Shown: in pieces, positions 57,116 through 64,000 of the stretch
Layout of the letters: the number at the start of each line of letters is the position of its first letter
Position numbering within the stretch: the stretch's first letter is position 1
Source of the DNA: Takakia lepidozioides
Lineage: Eukaryota; Streptophyta; Takakiopsida; Takakiales; Takakiaceae
Assembly: GCA_030704615.1 (NCBI GenBank)
Contig: CM060732.1
Location: forward strand, 42,759,053 to 42,823,052
DNA length: 64,000 nt
Reading direction: 5' to 3'
Notes under the pieces: generated by a model
What the model saw: only the letters and a program-made list of their open reading frames with translations
The model's database searches: none
What the model was told of the DNA's origin: nothing
Translations under genes and position numbers: made by a program

Positions 57116-58449
57116 AAAACAAAAAAAACAACCGACGTACCCACCGCCCCCCGTTGCTCCGCAAGATGCTACCACAGCGCGGATTGGCGCCGCCGAAAAC
57201 CCCGAGAGATAAATTGAGTTTAATATTCTGCCACGTGGCACTCTATACGATGCTGCCATGTGGTGCAGCGTGGACAGGCACCGTCTGAAAAAAAAATTAG
57301 AAATTGATGTGTTGCCACGTGTCGCAGCGCCGACAAACGCCGCCGCCGCCGTCGCAAAAAAGAAAAAACATCCATTTTTTTAATGCTGGAACGTCGCGGT
57401 ACCATGCGATTTCGCCATGTTGCGCAATACAACATGCGCCAAAAAAACAAAAAAAAAAAAAAAAAACAAAACGACCGATCGTTGGTTTGTTGGTGTGGCG
57501 GGACGCAAATGGTTTTTTTTTTTTTTTCCTATAATTAATAGTGGTTGTTCTTTTGTGGACTGTCACCTTCATATCGAGGCTAATTTTGAACGTCCGTCCA
57601 AATTTGGAGTGGAGAACAAAGTGGAGAGGTGTCGCAAAAGTCAACAAGTGTGACTTCGGGTTAGTGTGGGGGTGTTGCATTTTATAACTTGATTACCTGC
57701 CTCAAATTCCATGTGGCGTTAGCTGCCATTCTCTCGACCACTCTGTGAATTTTCACTACATCTCCAACCAAAGCCTCCCTCATTCTCCTCTCTATATTCT
57801 GCTAGAAAAAACCGAACCTCTCTCATTAACAATTCTTTTTCCAAAATACTCTTGCGCGTTGACCTGACTATCTCGCTCGTGGGCATGGTTTTTCTTCCTG
57901 TTTTTACCCCTACTCCCAGACAAATCCCCCCCCCCCCCCCCCCCAGTATTTGAGCTCACATTCCCCATTATTATATAATTTGTTTGCCTTTTACATGTGA
58001 TGAAAAGAAAATAATGGCAGTGTAGATGTTATATTCTAGAAAAAAGGTAAAAAAAAAAACCACACAAGATCCTAAAACGATAAAACAATGAAGAGAGACG
58101 AAAAAAGGTGGGAGTGACGAGATGGAGAAACGACAAAAACTTCCCTCCCCCCCCCAAACACCTCTCCACGGTCCCAAGCAATGAAGTCCGAAAACTAGAA
58201 AAAGCCAATCAATCACTTTCACAGAGGAGCAAAAATGAACATAGAGGGATGATAGGGTTTATATAGCCTCTCAAGAGCGACTGGCCAATCGCGCCTCGCC
58301 ACGTGTCCATATGACTGGCCAATCACACCTCTCTTTGTTTTTCGGGGTTTTTTTAAAATTAAACTGCCGAATTTGACAGTCGCATGCACTTTGATATATA
58401 TATATATATATGACATTTGAAAAAACTAAAAATCACATGGTATAACAAC
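57116..58449. other. Non-coding, low-complexity stretches
   Basis: Includes two CACGTG boxes of similar context (TGCCACGTGGCA 57229-57240; TGCCACGTGTCG 57313-57324), A and T tracts (57440-57467, 57513-57528), a run of about 20 C (57926-57944) and (TA)n at 58395-58411. Frames here are mere by-products of homopolymers. No gene. Confidence 0.4.
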
Positions 58450-58618
58450 ACTTGGCCAAGTTGATTGGAAACAATTTGATAATAAAAAATAATACTAAAA
58501 ATATGTACAATAATTTATATGATTAATTAAAAAAACTACATGTTCCCAACAAGTTTCATGGGAACAATCCATGATATTTAAAAGAAGCAAATAACTCCAA
58601 TGATATAAGATTAAAGAC
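58450..58618. repeat. 169-bp tandem repeat, first copy
   Basis: AT-rich unit from CACTTGGCCAAGTTGATTGG to ATGATATAAGATTAAAGAC. A second copy starts at 58619 (CACTTGGGCAAATTGATCGG) and is interrupted twice; its pieces are 58619-58656, about 59951-60013 and 63261-63310. Confidence 0.8.
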
Positions 58619-58656
58619 CACTTGGGCAAATTGATCGGAAGAAATTTAATAATGAA

Positions 58657-59950
58657 CTTCAGTTTGACCCCAATGAGTGGGCCTGGTTATTCTCTCGAAC
58701 AACAGAACCATTTTTTCTAAAAGGACTTACAAAGCCATTGCCGCTCCACTTCCCCTCTCAGCCAAGTGGAAATGATAAATGGGCATCCTATGGCTTTCAA
58801 GCACAAAATTGGAAGGCCATCTGGGCTAAATCTAGACCAGCAAAAATTTCGGCATTTCTCTGGCAGATTGCTAATAAAGTTCATGTCGGTGAGTGGCTTC
58901 AGTTTCAAGATGCCCTCCTTTGCTCATGCTGCTCCTTTGGTATAATGGAAACTCTAGAGCACTGCCTCCTATTTTGTCAGGCCCCAGCCAAGGTCTGGCC
59001 TTTTGCGAAGCAATTCTATTCACATTGGGACAATCAACCATTGTCACCGATTAACTTGCTTCTTAATTATGATATGGGATCCAAGAACAGAGCCTTTCAC
59101 TGCCCTATTTTCGAATGTCTGAGAGGCTCTACACTTTGGCATATCTGGAAATCAAGTTGTGCCTGAACTCTCTCAGGCAAAATTTGCTCTATTTCATCCA
59201 TACTCTCCCGGGTTTTTTTAGGACCTTCAGATTGAAGCAAGGAGGGCATGGTCTAAACTGTGTACAGATATGGCGAGGAAGCCCCAACAGGCAGATGCTC
59301 TCCACTCAGTCTTGGGTCTTCCGATCTACATGGGCCAGAGATGGCTATATCTGCAACAGTCCCTCACCATCAAACCGCACCTGGACAGCGCTTCCACCAG
59401 TCACCTGAAGAAACATCGGGACGGCCCTCCATGATGTCGCCAGAATTTGAGAGGGAAATCAACTGGCGCCACATCCGAGCATCCAGCGAACTCCGCTTCA
59501 CTTAGGCAGTAACAATCTCCAATTCCTTCGCTTCTCTGTTTTGCTTTTCAAATGCTCGGCCCTCCAACATCTTCTGTCCCACACTCGACACACTTCGGTG
59601 CAGTCTTCTTCAACACCCTACCAAACTTTAGGGTTGCTAGGGCCAATGCTACCCTGCTTGATGACACTCCCTAGTAGTTCTCTCAGGCGATCTACCTGAT
59701 TCTCCTCCACCCCCTAAGGGATGTACCCAAGTAGGGCTTCTCAACGACAGGGTCTCTGTCTCTCCACTCGGGAGGTTAGTTCTATTCTGTCAATTCCCTT
59801 CGGAGGTTTGTTCAACTGTCACTGATCACGGTGTGTGTACCTCTATGGTGTATGACGGGGTTTTAATTTTTTTCCCCTAATAATCTTCATAAAGTTCGGC
59901 CAGGGCCTTTGCCCCTGTTCTCTCAAAAAGAATAAAAAAAGAATAAAAAA
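58657..59950 (+). mobile_element. 5'-truncated LINE with ORF2 tail
   Basis: Coding from the left border: 'FDPNEWAWLFSRT', then the zinc-binding RT-associated domain (zf-RVT), 'SRPAKISAFLWQIANKVHVG', 'CSCCSFGIMETLEHCLLFC', and 'TLWHIWKSSCA'. The same frame continues after a stop as 'EARRAWSKLCTDMARKPQQA'. In another frame the ORF end 'SPEFEREINWRHI' precedes a stop at 59503-59505. The 3' UTR ends GTGTGTGTACC...GGGGTTTTAATTTTTTTCCC and an A-rich tail. It is inserted in the second copy of the 169-bp repeat with a short AATGA duplication (about 58651-58655 and 59947-59952). RT is absent. Confidence 0.82.
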
Positions 59951-60013
59951 AATGACAATAATACTAAGAATATGTGTACAATCATTTATGTGATTAATTA
60001 GAGAAACTATATG

Positions 60014-63000
60014 GGTGGATAGAATTATAGGGCACCAAATGGCGCTCCGCAGCTCGCGGAGAGAGCCGCAACGGTCTTTTCGTCTCTCCCGATTTCTGTT
60101 CCTTGTTTCTCAGATTAGGACTTGTCTCTCTATTGTTTTATCAACATTACTGAATTCTCTAGGACTCAAGCTTCATTTCTATAGGTTATTTGTCCATGTT
60201 CCTTTTTCTTTCGCAGCTTTCACCACTTCTTGAAAATTTGCTTTTCTGTGATCTGTTCATCCCCTTTCCTTTAAACCATGCTCTATCAGGCGGCGCTCTG
60301 ATGCCTGCCCAGTCAGAGAAGCGATGGCTAATTAAGATCCGGCCAGCCAGTCAATAGTCCCTAACGCGGGAATTAGCTCCCTCACTCCTTCACTCTCTTC
60401 ACTCTGTTTTTCTCGTTCTAAGTTTTGGTCTTTCTTTTTGTCTGTTTTGCATCCTCACTATCATTGTGCTCGAGTAATCACGTTATGGGTCCCAGCGGTC
60501 AGGCTAACCTCAAGATGAAGGGCAAAATGGAGAATCGCCATTCCAAGGACCCTATGCAGCCTCCTTGCAGATCATTTGCACCATCGTCAGGGACTGGTTT
60601 TTTCCTAGCTCATCAGGCTCAGTTTAAATCTGCAGGCTCGGCAGGGCTTGTAAGGATTCCCCCCCACCGCCCCTCTTTCTCCTTCTACAATCCCCCCTCC
60701 CCTCTGCTACCCCTTCTCAAAATGCCCCGACTAAATCCTGCTATGCTTGGAATCCCTCCCCCGTCCCCCCAAGCGGAAGACCTTGCAGATGAAACTGCTA
60801 CGAATCAGGACGCCATAAACAAGGACTATCCTCTTGCGGATATTGATATTCCGACCTTCTCGATCGAGTGTCATCCATGGAACAACATGGGATCCTCATT
60901 CACTTTCCTGGCAAGAAAGTAGACAAGGCCCATGTAAGGGACTGGGCGATCAGGCATCTTGGAGGCCATGGTGAGCTGAGACAACAATTTTGTCACTACA
61001 AGGGTCGTGGATTTTATTCCATATTGTTTGAAACAGCAGAGGCAGCTGCTCAGGCTCTTTGTTTCAATCCTCACACAAGAGGTTTTAATGTTAACATTTT
61101 TCCATGGAACTCCAACGGAAACAGAAATGGTAAGTTATGGGGCCCAAGAATTGTTTCTTTACCTTTTATCCCTGATCAATACCTAGTTAACTTGCCGGAT
61201 ATAGCTAAGCTGTTTGGATTCTACCTTGGATGCCTAGCTGTTTTCGATCCTCAGATGGATACAGGAAAACTCAGACAGAATCCGGCGTGGAAGGGAGCTA
61301 CCATAGCATCCAGACTCCATGAGACAGGGTCTGCAAAAATGGTGCTTGTCATGCCAAATGAAGATATCCTGCCTAACTATGTTAGCTTACCTATTGATGA
61401 CAAAGGTAACTACTACACTGTTCGTCTAATTGAAGACTGCTCATCGGTGGCTTGCTTCAACTGCGGTCAACTGGGGCATATCAAGTGGACTGCCCAACAG
61501 GGAAAAGAAAGCGCTCTCCAGCAAATGTGCCAATTGACAATCAAACCAGGATGGTGAATGACAAAGCCTCTCCCCTGGGCCACAACAACTGCCGGATGCT
61601 GAACTACAGGAACCCTTCCTCCTCCCATCCTGTCCTCCCAGTGATCACCTACAAGTCAGGAACCATGGAGGAAACCCAAGGATCCAGAATAGCAGCATGG
61701 ACCCTATGCACCTGGAAGCAGGCTCCTCTTCTCACAGGCAAGTACTGGGGCCGAAGGACAAGTTCAATGCTAAACTACAGGGACGAGCTCCACCATCAAC
61801 ACCAAGAGCTCAACCTTCTGTAATGGTGCATTCACCTAAAGTCCTCACAGGCATCGCCAACAACCCCACTTTTGCAAAAATATGCCTTAGACAAGCCTCG
61901 TTTCCAGGCCTTGACTTGAAGGGCTGCTCGACCTTGGAATCCACGGAGGCACCAACAGCAACGTGTATCACACCAATCATCTACAGGAAAGGGAGAACAC
62001 CATCCTTGCTCATCACCTCTGATGACTGGGAGTTTGTTGAATCACTGTGGGTCACAACAGAGGATGTAAGGCAATTCAAAAGGACTTGTCCACCTGACAG
62101 CAGCCCTGACATCATGATAAAAAACAAAATACAGGAATTCTTACGGGAATTCCAGCCACACTGCTTGCTGGCACCAACAACAACACTTCACTGGGGGGGC
62201 TTACCTCGAGGAGCATCCAGGGCTTAGCTGCAAACCATCCACGCATGTTCTGGCTTTGATGGAGGAGGCAGATATTTACCATTTGCATCCACCCCTTGGG
62301 GCTTTATGGGTTTATGAACAATGTCTGGACACACCAGGAGGAGGACACAGACTCCAAATCAAAAACCAAGATACCTTGATCAATGCATTCCAGATTGTGA
62401 ATGCAATTTTTGATGCCGACATTGACGAGGAGAACCATAAGATGGAATTGCAAAGAACAAGAGACTACCTTGCAGGGGTCAAACCAGTAACACCACCCTT
62501 GTCTTCATCTGACGACGGGGGAGACTCCCCACTCAGTCGAGCTCAACACAGGCAAGACGAGGTGCTTGCATCTACAGTCAAAGATCTACGCAATTCCCCC
62601 CAGGTCAACAACACCTCAACCACCCAAGCGCCGCACGGAAGTCGGGTCCCCCCACCAAGTGCATCCATCTCTGCAAACTCTAACGCTCAGATATCAAACG
62701 GAAGCCTCGAATCGCAGCTGCCAGCCATCATAAGTTCTGCTCCACCTAGGGGAATCAGGGCCTCATCTGCTACAGTGAATCCCCAGACTCCTGCATCTGG
62801 TCCGACCTGCCACCTCCCTCATGGAGGGGACTTCGTGCAACACTCCACCGCGTCTCCCGAGTTTGAAAGGGACATTAATTGGAAACATCTTAAGTGTTCC
62901 ACAAAAGCCTCACGGCTTCACTATACTCAGGGATAGGTAGCCTCAGTCAATATTCAGGAAGACACTTTTAATGCCCACATAACTGCTTTATTATTCCGAC

Positions 63001-63250
63001 AATCTAGACTTAAGGTCGAGGATCATGGTCCATACAAATCGGTAGGAACCGATAAGGTCGCAAGTTCAATTCCAGTCAAGGAGGTTTCGACAGATTCCCT
63101 TTACAAGGGGTCAAGGTTCGTTCTTTCACTGAATACGGTGTGTGTGCCTCATGGTGTAAAAGGGGGTTTTAATTTTTTTCCCCGAATAATTTGCAATAAA
63201 CCTAACCAGGGCCTCTGTCCCTGTTTACTCAATAAATAAATAAATAAATA
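60014..63250 (+). mobile_element. Non-autonomous LINE: ORF1 with LINE 3' end, no RT
   Basis: A 3.2 kb insertion flanked by the 10-bp duplication AAACTATATG (60004-60013, 63251-63260). The host sequence on both sides is continuous with the 169-bp repeat, which fixes both borders. It starts with a GC-rich leader, carries ORF1 (60485-62936) and ends with the 3' UTR and (AATA)n tail shared with the LINE at 58657-59950. No endonuclease or RT is present between precise ends, so the deletion precedes insertion. It must have been copied by another LINE's machinery. Confidence 0.85.
60485..62936 (+). pseudogene. LINE ORF1 (RNA-binding, CCHC), frameshifted
   Basis: Starts 'MGPSGQANLKMKGKMENRHS'. After a frame change at about 60880 comes an RRM-like/DUF4283-like domain: 'IHFPGKKVDKAHVRDWAIRH', 'GRGFYSILFETAEAAAQAL', 'WGPRIVSLPFIPDQYLV', 'KLFGFYLGCLAVF'. 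The zinc knuckle CFNCGQLGHIK + DC (about 61455-61496) is split by a 1-bp frameshift. Downstream pieces 61697-62227 and 62256-62936 are Ser/Pro-rich and end 'SPEFERDINWKHLK'. ORF1 proteins coat LINE RNA. At least three frameshifts make this copy non-coding as it stands. Confidence 0.8.
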
Positions 63251-63260
63251 AAACTATATG

Positions 63261-64000
63261 TTCCCAGCAAGTTTCTTGGGAACAATCCATGATATTTAAA
63301 AAAAAACAATGTCGCTCACACCACCACACCGGGTGTTTCTCTTTCTCTTAAATTTAAATTTTTAAAAAAAAAGAAAAAAAGGTGCAAAGTGAGAAGCTGG
63401 CCCATTACCTTTGGGGTCACTAGTTTATCTCGAAGTGGTGGTGATCAGTCATTATGCAGGATGCCAACTACTTTCACTACTTCCAGGATGGGGCTTGTTC
63501 TTGCAGGGATTACTGGTGAAATGAGCAACACTGATGGAAAAAGAGGTGAGGTGTGGAAAGTTATAATCGACTCTTGTTTTTGTTTGGGAAAGTGGAAAAT
63601 ATGGCCTCAACAAGGTTGAAAGTTGAGGCCTCACAAGGTTGAAAAAACCAGTGTGCAACCTAGCCAAGACTAGAGTTCTCACTGGGTTCTGAGGTACAAA
63701 GGTGTGTCTGATGGTGGTCTGTCTCCTGCTCGAGTAATAACAAACACATCCATTGAAAGCTCTCTTGCATGCTACCTCACCAAGTTGTTCCCATCACACA
63801 ACAGAGCTACATTGATGCGAAAAAATTTCCACGGTTAGTGCTTGTTGCCGTTACAGCATTCATCTTCTGTTATAGTCAGCATCACATAAAATTCATCTCG
63901 TCATTCTCACAGTGTGAGAAATTAACAAGAGCCCAAGCCCCACAGCCATCGATATGATCCCGACACATGTGAACCGTGATCTCCAAATCTGCTCCCTTGA
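63261..64000. other. Repeat remainder and unassigned DNA
   Basis: 63261-63310 is the end of the split 169-bp repeat (TTCCCAGCAAGTTTCTTGGG to ATATTTAAAA). From 63311 to the window end only short frames (63389-63619 +, 63769-63957 +) occur, with no recognised domain. Confidence 0.4.

Noticed and set aside
57304-57680. Opposed ORFs of 76-127 codons near 57.3-57.7 kb
   Set aside because: Created by long A/T tracts (poly-Lys and poly-Phe); composition is not protein-like.
57926-57944. Poly(C) run as a functional quadruplex/i-motif
   Set aside because: A single homopolymer tract without a gene nearby; likely slippage or assembly noise.
62995-63110. tRNA-like sequence near the end of the non-autonomous LINE (GCAAGTTCAATTCC)
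   Set aside because: A B-box-like string is present but no matching acceptor or T stem could be formed and no A box at the right distance.

Overview
The window is nuclear DNA of a land plant. Evidence: a spliced pre-mRNA splicing-factor gene that matches plant crooked-neck proteins over its whole length, a probable plastid-targeted DUF7734-type protein, a chromodomain Ty3/gypsy retrotransposon primed by initiator Met-tRNA, and plant-type LINEs. The mix of a retrotransposon-borne DNA methyltransferase and an HSPA12-like Hsp70 points to a seed-free plant (fern, lycophyte or bryophyte grade). That placement is inference only; the sequence does not fix the species.

Region 1 (1-14.4 kb) is the gene-bearing part. 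A Harbinger-type MITE and a tRNA-derived SINE lie side by side at 1.0-1.7 kb. On the minus strand follow a two-exon DUF7734-type gene (2.8-3.7 kb), a seven-exon CRNKL1/CLF gene (5.27-8.98 kb, 709 aa, exons joined by eye with all phases consistent), a decayed FSP1/AIF-like oxidoreductase (9.5-10.25 kb) and an HSPA12-like Hsp70 reading frame (12.4-14.3 kb) broken by one in-frame TGA.

Region 2 (14.4-21 kb) is a chromovirus with 5-bp target duplication CCTCT. It sits between the Hsp70 frame and a degenerate minisatellite that would otherwise be the gene's upstream sequence. The element is defective: in-frame TAG, frameshift, and a deletion through the integrase zinc finger and first catalytic Asp.

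Region 3 (21-38 kb) is AT-rich repeat territory. It holds two opposed relics of one Ty3/gypsy family, a LINE 3' end, a lone SAM-like ORF, several minisatellites, and arrays of a palindromic unit (GGACCGCCA...TGGCGGTCC).

Region 4 (38.4-49.2 kb) is the highlight: a 10.6 kb Ty3/gypsy element with two 421-bp LTRs that differ at only two positions. Between protease and reverse transcriptase it carries a complete cytosine-5 DNA methyltransferase domain (374-aa ORF), and its integrase ends in a PHD-finger-like module, here cut short. The element therefore pairs a DNA-methylation writer with a putative histone-tail reader. Gag, protease, RT and integrase carry frameshifts; the methyltransferase frame does not over its motifs I-X.

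Region 5 (49-64 kb) is again repeats: a minus-strand LINE end, a composite of direct repeats, another palindromic array, and a nested structure in which two LINE insertions split one copy of a tandem 169-bp repeat. One of them (60.0-63.25 kb) has a 10-bp target duplication and holds ORF1 but no reverse transcriptase, so it looks like a non-autonomous LINE.
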